The translations under genes were made by a program, and so were the position numbers. From DATFDN01 sp963762525 (GTDB lineage Bacteria; Pseudomonadota; Alphaproteobacteria; Acetobacterales; Acetobacteraceae), in the NCBI GenBank assembly GCA_963762525.1, contig CAVXKT010000004.1, forward strand, positions 372,001 through 436,000: a stretch of DNA of 64,000 nucleotides. The letters are read 5' to 3'. The notes beneath the pieces are model-generated. The model was not told where the DNA came from and ran no database searches. It saw nothing but the letters and a program-made list of their open reading frames with translations. Positions 38,085 to 46,839 of this stretch are shown here, one piece after another (positions within the stretch are counted from its first letter, which is position 1; each line of letters begins with the position of its first letter).

Positions 38085-38100
38085 AAACAATATATAGCGG
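38085..38100. promoter_or_regulatory. NrdR-box-like operator upstream of the reductase gene
   Basis: AAACAATATATAGCGG contains the core CAATATATAG, close to the NrdR consensus acaCwAtATaTwGtgt. It lies about 58 bases upstream of the chosen reductase start and directly after the stop of the flavin oxidoreductase gene. NrdR represses ribonucleotide reductase genes. In a window this GC-rich an AT core of this kind is notable. A second box, usually about 30 bp apart, is not evident. Confidence 0.6.
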
Positions 38101-39225
38101 TTAACCCCGGGGTGAAACCCTAAATAACCGCTTGACGTTGCGCCGGAGCCACGATTCGGTAAGGCTCAGACCGCCGGGATCACCTCGGTCGGCGAACCGC
38201 TCCAGGGATTCCATGACCTCCGGGTGCGGCAGCGAGCCGAAATTCACCTCGAAGGTTAGATAGGTAAGACCGAACCGCTCCGACAGGGTCGAAATCCGGT
38301 CGATGCACTCGGCCGCGCAGCCGATCACGGCGCGCGAGGCCTTCATCTGCGCCAAGGTGATGGTCTCGCGATTTTCGAAGAACCCCTTCCAGTCCTTGTA
38401 GGCGACCGGGTCGCGGAACGCGTCCCGGCGCTGGTCGGTGGCCTTGGTGAAGGCCTGATAGCGGGCGAGCGCCGGGTCGGCGACGGCCGCCACGGCGGCG
38501 TCGGAGGCGGCGCAATGCATGTGATAGACCGCCATCACCTGCTTGGCCGCCGGGTCATGGCCGGCGCCGGCGAGGCTGTCGCGATAGATGTCGAGCAGCC
38601 GCACCTGATCGGCGGCCTCGGCGAAGAAGAACGGTGCGGTCAGGATGTTGAAGCCGTTGGCGCCGGCCCAGCGGTAGGTCTCCTCGGTGCGGATCGCCGC
38701 CACCCAGATCGGCGCCGGCTGCTGGACCGGGCGCGGTCCGATGGCGTGTCCCTCCAGCGTCGTCCAGCGGCCGTGACAGCTGACCGGCTCGCCGCTCCAC
38801 AGCGCGCGCACGATCGCCAGATTCTCGTCGAACCGCTCCCGGCTTTCCGACATCGCCACGTTGGCGACGTCGTAATCGTATTTGTAGAGCCCCCGCCCGA
38901 CGCCGAATTCGAGCCGCCCGCCGCTCAGCACGTCGGCCATGGCGTAGTCTTCGGCGACCCGCACCGGGCTGGAGAGCGGCAGCAGGCTGACCGCGGCGCC
39001 GAGCCGGATGCGGGCGGTCTCGCGCGCGCAGGCGGCGATCATCATCGCCGGGTTGGGGAAGGCGAAGCCGGCGACGCGGTGCTCGGCGAACCAGGCGCCG
39101 TCGTAGCCGAGGCGCTCGGCCAGGCGCACCTCTTCGATCATGCCCTCGTACCAGTCGGTCCAGGAGCCGCCGGTGTCCGGATGGTAATCGGGGATGTAGC
39201 AGAGACCGAATTTCAGCCGTGCCAT
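38101..39225 (-). CDS. LLM class flavin-dependent oxidoreductase
   Basis: A 374-residue bacterial-luciferase-like monooxygenase or F420/FMN oxidoreductase. The TIM-barrel signs are KFGLCYIPDYHP at the start, ERLGYDGAWFAEHR, RIRLGAAVSLLPLSSPVRVAEDYAMAD with the ALYS-like strand, SGGRLEFGVGRG and PIWVAAIRTEETYRWAG. The ATG at 39225 is in the usual place before the first strand; the frame runs on upstream without homology. It uses reduced flavin to oxidise an unknown substrate. A second, only distantly similar paralogue lies at 44.9-46.1 kb. Confidence 0.83.
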   Translation of the reverse strand: MARLKFGLCYIPDYHPDTGGSWTDWYEGMIEEVRLAERLGYDGAWFAEHRVAGFAFPNPAMMIAACARETARIRLGAAVSLLPLSSPVRVAEDYAMADVLSGGRLEFGVGRGLYKYDYDVANVAMSESRERFDENLAIVRALWSGEPVSCHGRWTTLEGHAIGPRPVQQPAPIWVAAIRTEETYRWAGANGFNILTAPFFFAEAADQVRLLDIYRDSLAGAGHDPAAKQVMAVYHMHCAASDAAVAAVADPALARYQAFTKATDQRRDAFRDPVAYKDWKGFFENRETITLAQMKASRAVIGCAAECIDRISTLSERFGLTYLTFEVNFGSLPHPEVMESLERFADRGDPGGLSLTESWLRRNVKRLFRVSPRG

Positions 39226-39317
39226 GGAGAGTGCTCCCGCGGGCGGGCAGCATAGCGGCGCCCCCCTTGACAGAGAACCTCCGGCGCGCACCTTCGAGGC
39301 GAGCCACCGGGGAGGCG

Positions 39318-39713
39318 ATGATGCCGCTGGATGCAAGCGGTGGCGGCGGGCGCGGGCCGCGCAACGTGCTCGGCTCGTCGCTGGAGATCTGCTCTCTCGA
39401 GCCGCGAACCGGGTTCTACCGCACCGGCGGCTGCCATACCGGCCCCGACGATCTCGGCTGCCATGCCGTGTGCGTGGAACTGACCGCCGCGTTCCTCGCC
39501 TTCAGCAAGCAGTGCGGCAACGACCTCTCAACCCCGCGCCCGGAGTTCGGCTTCGCCGGCCTCCAGCCCGGGGATCGCTGGTGCCTGTGCGCGAGCCGCT
39601 GGCAGGAGGCGCTGGAAGCCGGCGAAGCGCCGCGCGTAGTGCTGCGCGCGACCGAGATGAGCGCGCTGCTCTATTGCGCGATCGAGGATCTGCAGGCGCA
39701 CGCCACGAGCTGA
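39318..39713 (+). CDS. DUF2237 family protein
   Basis: A 131-residue member of DUF2237, a small cysteine-rich family of unknown function. The family pattern is complete: NVLGSSLEICSLEPRTGFYR, then CHTGPDDLGCHAVC, FLAFSKQCGNDLSTPRPEFGF and PGDRWCLCASRW. The paired cysteines may bind metal or form disulfides (inferred). Two ATGs are adjacent (39318 and 39321) behind GGAGG. Its 3-prime end overlaps the convergent PAP2 gene by about 43 bases. Confidence 0.85.
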   Translation: MMPLDASGGGGRGPRNVLGSSLEICSLEPRTGFYRTGGCHTGPDDLGCHAVCVELTAAFLAFSKQCGNDLSTPRPEFGFAGLQPGDRWCLCASRWQEALEAGEAPRVVLRATEMSALLYCAIEDLQAHATS

Positions 39714-40617
39714 CGCGGCGCGGAATTGATCCACCGCACGAGGGCGATCGAGAGCAGCGCCACCGCGATCCCGCCGATGATGTCGGTCAGGTAGTGGCAG
39801 CCCGACGTCGAGGGCGGAGAGGATCATCAGCACGTTGAGAGTGACGACGCCTGCGGTCAGCCACCCCTTGCCGCGAAAGGCATGGATCATGAGCACGCCG
39901 AGGACCGCGTGATAGGAGGGAAAGGCTGACGATCCCCTTCATCTGCGGTAGCGACAATGCCAGCGCCGGATGCGCCGCGTTGCGCATGGCCTCCAGATGC
40001 GGGAGCCAATCCGCATTGCAGATGCCCGGCAATGTGGCGCAGGCCGCCCGGGCGGGAAACATCCAAAACACCATGCAGGTGATCGCAAGTGCGACGATGG
40101 CCTGCCGCAGCAGCAGGAACCCGCGCCGGCCGTCGCCGAACAGCGGCAGCAGGCACACGGCGCCGGCGAGCTGGAACGGCAAACTGGCGTAGGCGAGATG
40201 CAGAACCCGGTCGAGCGCGTGGTGCGCCTCCACCCAACCGGTCCAGGCGCTCCAGTCGAAACCGAGTTGGCGGTCCACCGCCACCAGCGTGCTGTCGATC
40301 AAGGGGTGCGCCGTGCGCGCGCAAAAATATGAAATCGGGCAGCCGGCCGCGGTGAACACGATCCAGGCGGCCCAGGTCTCGGCGATGCGGGCGGCTCGCC
40401 TCCCCCACATCCACATGCTGCAGAAAGCCGCGAAGGCCAGAAGGGTCAGCGCCCAAAGCAGCGGACGAAGCAGAAAGCCGGGGGCGCTGATCCCCGAGGC
40501 GGGTCCCCAAAGGCTGGCCACGATGGCCGCCGCGACGATCACGGTCCACAGCAGCGGGTCGCTGAGGGGAAGCGCCGGCGCGCGGAGCGGGCGCGAAGCT
40601 TCGGCCGCCGCCGACAT
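39671..40617 (-). pseudogene. PAP2-family phosphatase/transferase, two frameshifts
   Basis: A membrane protein of the PAP2 superfamily, Aur1/inositolphosphotransferase-like. The N-terminal 200 residues have five to six membrane helices. Near 39930 one extra base breaks the frame; the second PAP2 motif FPSYHAVLGVLMIHAF is then read in another frame. Near 39806 another +1 breaks it again, and the third motif GCHYLTDIIGGIAVALL follows in a third frame, running to a stop at 39671. Both catalytic histidines are therefore encoded, and the restored product of about 315 residues would be complete. It would act on a lipid phosphate or phosphoinositol-type headgroup. Two +1 events suggest sequence error. 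Confidence 0.75.
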
Positions 40618-40693
40618 GGGATCACCTTGATCGAGGGTCGAACCGATACCCTAAGCCGACCCGTCAGATCAAGCAATAATTGCGATACCGATT

Positions 40694-41891
40694 TTAGCCG
40701 CCGAACGCGTTCAACCCGGTCTGCGCCCGGCCGAGGATCAGCGCGTGCACGTCGTGCGTTCCTTCGTAGGTGTTCACCGCCTCCAGGTTCATCACGTGGC
40801 GGATGACGTGGTACTCGTCGGCGATGCCGTTGCCGCCGTGCATGTCGCGCGCCTCGCGCGCGATCGCCAGCGCCTTGCCGCAGGAATTGCGCTTCAGCAT
40901 GGAAATCATCTCGGGCGCCGCCTCGTGCGCGTCCATCAGCCGGCCGAGGCGCAGCACGCCCTGCAAGCCCAGCGCGATCTCGGTCTGCATGTCGGCGAGC
41001 TTCTTCTGGATCAGCTGCGTCGCCGCCAGCGGCCGGCCGAACATCTGCCGCTCCATCGTGTAGTCGCGTGCCGCCCGCCAGCAGAACTCGGCCGCCCCCA
41101 ACGCGCCCCAGGCGATGCCGTAGCGGGCATTGTTGAGGCAAGAGAACGGGCCGCGCAGCCCCGTCACCCCGGGCAGCACGTTGGCCTCCGGCACGAACAC
41201 GTCCGCCATCATGATCATGCCGGTGACGGAGGCGCGCAGGCTGAACTTGCCCTCGATCTTCGGCGTCTCGAGTCCGTCCATGCCGCGTTCCAGCAGAAAA
41301 CCGCGGATCCTGTCCGCATCATCCTTGGCCCAGACCAGCAGGACATCGGCGAGCGGCGAGTTGGTGATCCAGGTTTTCGCGCCGTTCAGCAAAAACCCGC
41401 CCTCGGCGGGGCGCGCGCGGGTGCGCATCGCGCCGGGATCGGAGCCGGCATCGGGCTCGGTCAGCCCGAAGCAGCCGATGCATTCGCCCGACCGCAACTT
41501 GGGCAGGAAGCGCTCCTTTTGCGCCTCCGACCCGAACGCCCAGAATCGGGTACATGACCAGCGAAGATTGCACCGAAAAGCACGACCGATAGCCGGAATC
41601 GACCCGCTCCACCTCGCGCGCGATCAGGCCGTAGGAGACGTAGTTCACGCCGGCGCAGCCGTAGCCCTCCAGCGTCGCGCCGAGGAAGCCCAGTTCGCCC
41701 ATCTCGGTCATGATGGCCGGATCGAATCGCTCGTGGCGGTTCGCCTCCAGGACGCGAGGCAGCAGCTTTTCTTGGCAGTAGTCGCGGGCGACATCGCGAA
41801 TCGCGCGCTCGTCTTCGGACAGCGCCGCATCGAGCCGCAGCGGATCGTCCCATTGAAACGGGGCAAAATGGCTCGCCGGCTTCGCCGTCAT
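40694..41891 (-). pseudogene. gcdH: Glutaryl-CoA dehydrogenase-type acyl-CoA dehydrogenase, one frameshift
   Basis: From the ATG at 41891 the protein reads as GcdH: FQWDDPLRLD, ERAIRDVARDYCQEKLLPRV, GYGCAGVNYVSYGLIAREVERVDSGYRS. One extra G near 41543 breaks the frame after MYPIL; it resumes as AFGSEAQKERFLP and then CFGLTEPDAGSDP, the flavin segment, and TYEGTHDVHALILGRAQTG with the catalytic glutamate. Restored length is about 398 residues. GcdH oxidises and decarboxylates glutaryl-CoA to crotonyl-CoA in lysine and tryptophan breakdown. Its ATG overlaps the stop of the RhlE gene (ATGA). Confidence 0.85.
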
Positions 41892-43468
41892 GATGGCGCC
41901 GCCTCCGCCGTCTCTTCGCGGGAACGTCGCACCCGCACCAGCATGAACGCCGGAACCTCGTCGCCGAACCCGACCACGGCGGGGGCGTCTTCGCGCCGGT
42001 CGTCGCGCCGGTCTTCGCGCCGATCTTCGCGCCGGCCTTCGCGCCGGCCTTCGCGGGGCCGCCGCGGCGGGGCGGCGATGGCGGCGGACGGCGGGGCGGG
42101 TTCGCCCGCACGCTCGGTGCGCGGCTTGCGTTCGCGACGATTCCCGGGGGCTTCCTTCGCCGCCGGCCGACGGCGCTCGGGCGCAGCCCGCATCCCGCGT
42201 CCCCGCCGGCGATGCTTGCCATCCTCCTCGGCGCTCCACTCGACGGGATCGAAGCCTTCAACCTCCATGCGCGGGATCGGCTGAGCGGTCAGCTTCTCGA
42301 TCGCGCCGATCGCCCAGCGGTCGTCCGGCGTGGCGATGGTGAAGGCGTGGCCCTCCATTCCGGCCCGCCCGGTGCGGCCGATCCGATGCACGTAATCCTC
42401 GGCGTGCTGCGGCACGTCGAAATTGAAGACGTGTGAGAGGCCACCGATGTCGAGGCCGCGGGCGGCGACATCGCTGCACACGAGCAGCTGCAACTCGCCG
42501 GCCTTGAACTTCTCCAGGGTGGCGAAGCGCGCCGCCTGCGCCATGTCGCCATGCAGCGCGCCGACGCTGAATTTATGGCGGCCGAGCGAGCGATGCAGGA
42601 TGTCCACGTCGCGTTTGCGGTTGCAGAAGATCAGCGCGTTCTGCACCTTTTCGGTGCGAATCAGCCGTCGCAGCGCCTCGCGCTTGTCGTGCTCGGCGAC
42701 CAGCACCAGCCGCTCGATGATTCCGGCCGCGACCGATGCCGGGCGGGAGACCGCGATCTCCTTGGGGTCTTGCAGAAACACATCCGCCAGCCGGCGGATT
42801 TCCGGCAGCAGGGTCGCCGAGAAGAACAAGGTTTGGCGGTTGCGCGGCAACAGGCCGACGATGCGCTCGACGTCGGGGATGAACCCCATGTCGAGCATGC
42901 GATCGGCCTCGTCGATGACCAGAAATTTGGCATCCGTCAAAAGCATCAGCCCGCGCTCGAACATGTCGAGCAGGCGGCCCGGCGTCGCGATCAGCACATC
43001 GACGCCGCGCATCAGCGTCTCCTTCTGGTCCGCCAGGCTCTCACCGCCGATGATCAGCGCGTGGGTAAGCTTCAGATACTTGCCGTAGAGGACGAAGTTC
43101 TCGGCGACCTGCAAAGCAAGCTCGCGCGTCGGTTCGAGGATCAGGCTGCGCGGCATCCGCGCCCGCGCCCGCGAGCCCGAAAGGATGTCGAGCAACGGCA
43201 AGGTAAAGCCGGCGGTCTTGCCGGTGCCGGTCTGCGCCGCACCCAGGATGTCGCGTCCCATCAGTACGTAGGGGATCGCCTGCTCCTGGATCGGCGTCGG
43301 GTAGAGATACCCCTTCTCGACCACCGCCCGCAGCACCGGCTCCGACAGGCCGAGATCGGCGAAGGTGACGCGCAACGAGCCGCCTTCGGCCGGTTCGCGG
43401 CTGCCGGCCACCGGTATCGCCGCAGAGTGCCCGAGCGCGTTCGCGGGGGCCGTCGTGATATGGGTCAA
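41888..43468 (-). CDS. rhlE: DEAD-box RNA helicase, RhlE type
   Basis: A 526-residue ATP-dependent RNA helicase. Motifs in order: Q-motif PTPIQEQAIP, Walker A AQTGTGKT, PTRELA, ATPGRL, DEAD in VIDEADRMLDMGF, SAT in FFSATL, HGDMAQ, ARGLDI and HRIGRTGRAG. The last 110 residues are basic and disordered, with a repeated GRRE/DRRE pattern encoded by a 12-bp tandem repeat (about 41995-42056), a likely RNA-binding tail. RhlE acts in rRNA maturation and RNA turnover, often at low temperature. The start is a TTG at 43468. The 213 bases upstream to the sigma-factor gene hold nothing I can identify. Confidence 0.88.
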   Translation of the reverse strand: MTHITTAPANALGHSAAIPVAGSREPAEGGSLRVTFADLGLSEPVLRAVVEKGYLYPTPIQEQAIPYVLMGRDILGAAQTGTGKTAGFTLPLLDILSGSRARARMPRSLILEPTRELALQVAENFVLYGKYLKLTHALIIGGESLADQKETLMRGVDVLIATPGRLLDMFERGLMLLTDAKFLVIDEADRMLDMGFIPDVERIVGLLPRNRQTLFFSATLLPEIRRLADVFLQDPKEIAVSRPASVAAGIIERLVLVAEHDKREALRRLIRTEKVQNALIFCNRKRDVDILHRSLGRHKFSVGALHGDMAQAARFATLEKFKAGELQLLVCSDVAARGLDIGGLSHVFNFDVPQHAEDYVHRIGRTGRAGMEGHAFTIATPDDRWAIGAIEKLTAQPIPRMEVEGFDPVEWSAEEDGKHRRRGRGMRAAPERRRPAAKEAPGNRRERKPRTERAGEPAPPSAAIAAPPRRPREGRREGRREDRREDRRDDRREDAPAVVGFGDEVPAFMLVRVRRSREETAEAAPS

Positions 43469-43681
43469 TCCAGGTCCCAGTCCAGGTCCCAGTCGTGTGT
43501 CGGACGCGCGGGGTTCGCAATCCTCTTCCGCCCGCTCCGCTCAGGCGGAATCAAGCCGGCCGCGGGGCGAACAGCGCAGCTCCGCGCTTAGGCCGGCATA
43601 TCAAGTCGGCGGCGCCCGAAAGTCAAGCAATCACGATGGATTCCCGCGCGAGCCGAAGATCGCGCTGGCCTCGAAAGGCGC

Positions 43682-44203
43682 TCAGGCGGCGATCTTGGCG
43701 TCGCTCGTGTGCGGCACCCGCAGGTTATTCCCCTCCCCCATCATGTAGGCGCGCAACTGCAAGCGGGCGCGGTGCACCCGGCTCTTCAGGGTGCCGATGG
43801 CGCAACCGGTGTGCTTGGCCGCCGCCTCATAGGGGATCTCCTGCAAGGCGATCATGTCCAACGCCTCGCGTTGGTCCGGCGGCAAGCGGGTGAGCGCCCA
43901 GGACAGCTCCCGCAACGCCGCACGATCCTCGTGCGAGGCCGGCACCGGCAATTCCGGCATGCTGTCCATGTCGGTGAATTCACGCTTGTTTCGCACGCTG
44001 CTGATGAAGTGGTTAATCATGATGCGGTGCACCCAAGCGGAGAAATTGGTGCCCGGCATGAAACAGTCTTGCGCCAGCAGCGCCTTGGCGGCGACATCCT
44101 GCATCAGATCATCGGCGGCGGCGCGATTGCGGGTGAGCGCCAGCGCCCACACGCGCATCTTGGGCAGGAAGGAGATCAAAAGTTCGTTGAAGTCCTGGTG
44201 CAC
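43682..44203 (-). CDS. ECF-type RNA polymerase sigma factor
   Basis: A 173-residue group 4 sigma factor. Region 2 is seen in DFNELLISFLPKMRVWALAL, AADDLMQDVAAKALL and FSAWVHRIMINHFIS; region 4 as LPPDQREALDMIALQEIPYEAAAKHTGCAIGTLKSRVHRARLQL with the helix-turn-helix. The GTG at 44203 is chosen for its ribosome site GGAGAG and for matching the normal length; the frame opens 38 codons earlier. It is divergent from a response-regulator gene across 258 bases. It resembles the EcfG general-stress group, but no NepR anti-sigma gene or recognisable GGAAC-type promoter was found beside it. Confidence 0.83.
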   Translation of the reverse strand: MHQDFNELLISFLPKMRVWALALTRNRAAADDLMQDVAAKALLAQDCFMPGTNFSAWVHRIMINHFISSVRNKREFTDMDSMPELPVPASHEDRAALRELSWALTRLPPDQREALDMIALQEIPYEAAAKHTGCAIGTLKSRVHRARLQLRAYMMGEGNNLRVPHTSDAKIAA

Positions 44204-44461
44204 GAGAAGCTCTCCATCGGCGCATTTTCGCGTCTGGTCGGCACCTGTGTTGCAAGCCGATCGCTCACAAGGACAAATGACACGAGCTTGAACCGTTGGG
44301 GAAGCTCGATCGATCACGTCCTCTCGCGAGATATTCCGTCCGCTGTGGGTCTTTTTCTCGTGATGCCGACAAGCTCGAACGGAGATTGCCGTTTGGCCAT
44401 CTTCTTGCGCATGTCGGCACTAATCCGCAATATCGACGCACAGATGTCCAACGAGGAGAAT

Positions 44462-44878
44462 ATGAGCATCGGAGGCCGGGTCGAGACGGCACCCGAGGCG
44501 CCCGGTCGGCACATCTTGCTGATCGAGGACGACCCCCACGTGGCCGAGACGCTGGCCGAGCTGCTGGCACTCGACGGCTGTCGCGTCAGCGTCGCGCACG
44601 ACGCCGAGGGCGGGCTGGAGCGGGCCCGTGCCTTGCTGCCCGACCTCGTGCTATGCGATCTGACGCTGCCCGGCACGCTTGACGGACACGGTTTCGCGCG
44701 TGCCTGCCGCGCCGACACGCGGCTCCATGGGCTGCGATTGATCGCCGTCTCCGGCTACTGCCGCGACGAAGACCGACGGCGGGCTCTTGAATCCGGGTTC
44801 GACGAGCTCATCGGCAAGCCGATCGATCTGGCGCGCATCCATGCCGCGCTCACCCCGGTCCGGGGCGAGGCGGTCTAA
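44462..44878 (+). CDS. Stand-alone response regulator receiver protein
   Basis: A 138-residue single receiver domain with no output domain. Acid pocket residues sit in HILLIEDDPHVAE, the phospho-acceptor aspartate in LVLCDLTLPG, the switch Ser in VSGYC and the conserved Lys in IGKPID. Such CheY/DivK-like proteins relay phosphate to partners. The ATG at 44462 has GAGGAG just upstream; an ATG at 44444 is an alternative. It is divergent from the ECF sigma gene and convergent with the following oxidoreductase (4-base overlap). The cognate kinase is not in the window. Confidence 0.83.
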   Translation: MSIGGRVETAPEAPGRHILLIEDDPHVAETLAELLALDGCRVSVAHDAEGGLERARALLPDLVLCDLTLPGTLDGHGFARACRADTRLHGLRLIAVSGYCRDEDRRRALESGFDELIGKPIDLARIHAALTPVRGEAV

Positions 44879-46134
44879 CACTCTACGCGGCGGCTGGCGC
44901 GCGGGGTGAAGGCGCTCGGCTCGGCCCGGTCGGCCGACGCCATCGGCTGCGGCCACCAATGGTCCTCCCACTCCGAGAACAGCGCGTTCACGCGCGGCAT
45001 GACCCGCTCGGCGTAGAGACGGGTATTGTACATCGTCAGCTGCTTGTTCATGTTGCCGAACTGAAGCAGCAGCATCAGGTGGCCGACATTGAGGTTGCGG
45101 CCGAGTTCGTGCAGCTGTTCCACCACCTCGTCGGGCGAGCCGATGACGATGTAGCCCGCCGCCACCAGCTCCTCCATCGTCTGCGGCCGCTGGAACGATG
45201 ACAGCGCCGCGCGGCCGATCTGGCTTTGCAGGCCGACGCGGATCGTCGCCTCGGTGGTGTAGCCCGGCGGGGTGGCGAAGCGCGGGTCGATGTGCAGGCA
45301 GCGGCCGAAGAAATACTCGGCTGCCTCGGTGTAGAGATCGAGCGCCTGCTGGCGGCTCTCGGCGACCGCGACCGTCTGCGCGAAGCCGGCCCGATACGGA
45401 TTGCGGTCCTTGCCCAGGCGGTCCATCTCCGCCCAGAAGCCGTCCATCGTCGCCTTGCCGGCCTTGTGGCCGTAATACGAGAGATACGAATAGACGTAGT
45501 CCTGCTGCGCGCACCACTGCCAGGTTTCCACCGAACCGCCGCCGGGAATCCAGATCGGCGGGTGCGGGCGCTGGATCGGGCGCGGCCAGACATTCACGTA
45601 GCGCGCTTGCGTGAAGCGGCCGTTAAAGGCGAACGTGTCCTTCTCCCGCCAGGCGCGCATAATGAGATCGTGCGCCTCATGGTAGCGCTCGCGCAGCAGG
45701 CTCGGGTTCTGCCCATAGGCGTAGCAGTCGTCCATCGGCGTGCCGACCGGAAAGCCGGCGATCAGCCGACCACCCGAGATCACGTCGAGCATCGCGAATT
45801 CCTCGGCGACCCGCGTCGGCGGATTATAGAGGGCGATCGAGTTGCCCATGACGCAGATCGTGGTGTCGGTGGTCCGCCGCGCCAGCGTCGCGGCGATCAG
45901 GTTGGGCGATGGCATCAGCCCGTAGCCGTTCGAATGATGCTCGTTGACGCAGATCGCGTCGTAGCCGCATTCGGCGGCGTATTCGAGCTCGTCCATGAAG
46001 TCGTTGTACATGTGATGCGCGCGCTGCGGGTCGAACAGCGACGAATGGATGTCCACCCACACCGACGGGTGCTTCTCCTTGAAGTCCGCCGGCAGCTCGG
46101 TGTACGGCATCAGGTGGAACCACATCGATTTCAT
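44875..46134 (-). CDS. LLM class flavin-dependent oxidoreductase
   Basis: A 419-residue luciferase-like enzyme. Markers are CGYDAICVNEHHSNGYGLMPSPNLIAA, IALYNPPTRVAEEFAMLDVISGGRL and RPIQRPHPPIWIPGGGSVETWQW. It is longer than the family average because of the FKEKHPSVWVDIHSS insertion near the start and a C-terminal tail. It probably uses reduced FMN to oxidise an organic substrate; several relatives open rings or cleave carbon-sulfur or carbon-nitrogen bonds. Direction is opposite to the response regulator. It is not a recent duplicate of the 38-39 kb gene, with which it shares only the family pattern. Confidence 0.83.
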   Translation of the reverse strand: MKSMWFHLMPYTELPADFKEKHPSVWVDIHSSLFDPQRAHHMYNDFMDELEYAAECGYDAICVNEHHSNGYGLMPSPNLIAATLARRTTDTTICVMGNSIALYNPPTRVAEEFAMLDVISGGRLIAGFPVGTPMDDCYAYGQNPSLLRERYHEAHDLIMRAWREKDTFAFNGRFTQARYVNVWPRPIQRPHPPIWIPGGGSVETWQWCAQQDYVYSYLSYYGHKAGKATMDGFWAEMDRLGKDRNPYRAGFAQTVAVAESRQQALDLYTEAAEYFFGRCLHIDPRFATPPGYTTEATIRVGLQSQIGRAALSSFQRPQTMEELVAAGYIVIGSPDEVVEQLHELGRNLNVGHLMLLLQFGNMNKQLTMYNTRLYAERVMPRVNALFSEWEDHWWPQPMASADRAEPSAFTPRASRRVEC

Positions 46135-46179
46135 CGGCCGATCTCCGCCAAGTTTGCCATTCCGCGCTGCCCGCGCCGT

Positions 46180-46839
46180 TCATGCCGCTTGCAGGAACGG
46201 ATTGCCCCGCCGCTCGGCGCCGATGGTCGATCCCGGGCCATGACCACACAGGAACGCCACCTCGTCCGCCAGCGGCAGCAGCTTGTCGCGGATCGATGCG
46301 ATCAGTGCCGCATGATCGCCGTACGGAAAATCGGTGCGCCCGACCGAGCCCTGAAACAGCACGTCGCCGAGCACCGCGAAGCGGGCGGCGCGATCGATGA
46401 AGACGATATGGCCCGGCGTGTGACCCGGACAGTGCAGCACGTCGAAGACATGCGCGCCCAGAGCCACCTGCTCGCCCTCGGCGAGCCAGCGGTCGGGGAT
46501 GACGTTGCGCACGCCGTCGAGCCCGAAGGCTGCCGCCTGCGCCTCGATCCCTTCGAGCAGGAAGCGATCGCGGATGTCCGGTCCCTCGATCGGCACTCCG
46601 CCGGCGCGCGCGGCAAGCGAGTCCCGCAGCTCCGCCGCGCCCCCGGCATGGTCGAGATGGCCGTGCGTGAGCAGGATGCGCTCGATGACGATGCCCAGCT
46701 TGTCGATCCCCGCCAGGATGCGTTCGGCCTCGCCGCCGGGATCGACGACCAGGCCGCGCCGCGTCGCCTCGTCCCACAAGATCGCGCAATTCTGCTGGAA
46801 CGGCGTAACCGGCAGAACGGCGGCCCGCAGCGCGCCCAT
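46180..46839 (-). CDS. MBL-fold metallo-hydrolase, glyoxalase II-like
   Basis: A 219-residue metallo-beta-lactamase-fold hydrolase. The metal motif THGHLDHAGG carries HxHxDH, followed by HCPGHTPGHIVF and VLGDVLFQGSVGRTDFP, the YcbL/GloB-like pattern; the last metal histidine is in LCGHGPGSTIG. Such proteins hydrolyse S-lactoylglutathione or related thioesters. The ATG at 46839 shares one base with the stop of the protease-like gene (TGATG), so the two are translationally coupled. The long upstream open frame is not coding. Confidence 0.87.
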   Translation of the reverse strand: MGALRAAVLPVTPFQQNCAILWDEATRRGLVVDPGGEAERILAGIDKLGIVIERILLTHGHLDHAGGAAELRDSLAARAGGVPIEGPDIRDRFLLEGIEAQAAAFGLDGVRNVIPDRWLAEGEQVALGAHVFDVLHCPGHTPGHIVFIDRAARFAVLGDVLFQGSVGRTDFPYGDHAALIASIRDKLLPLADEVAFLCGHGPGSTIGAERRGNPFLQAA

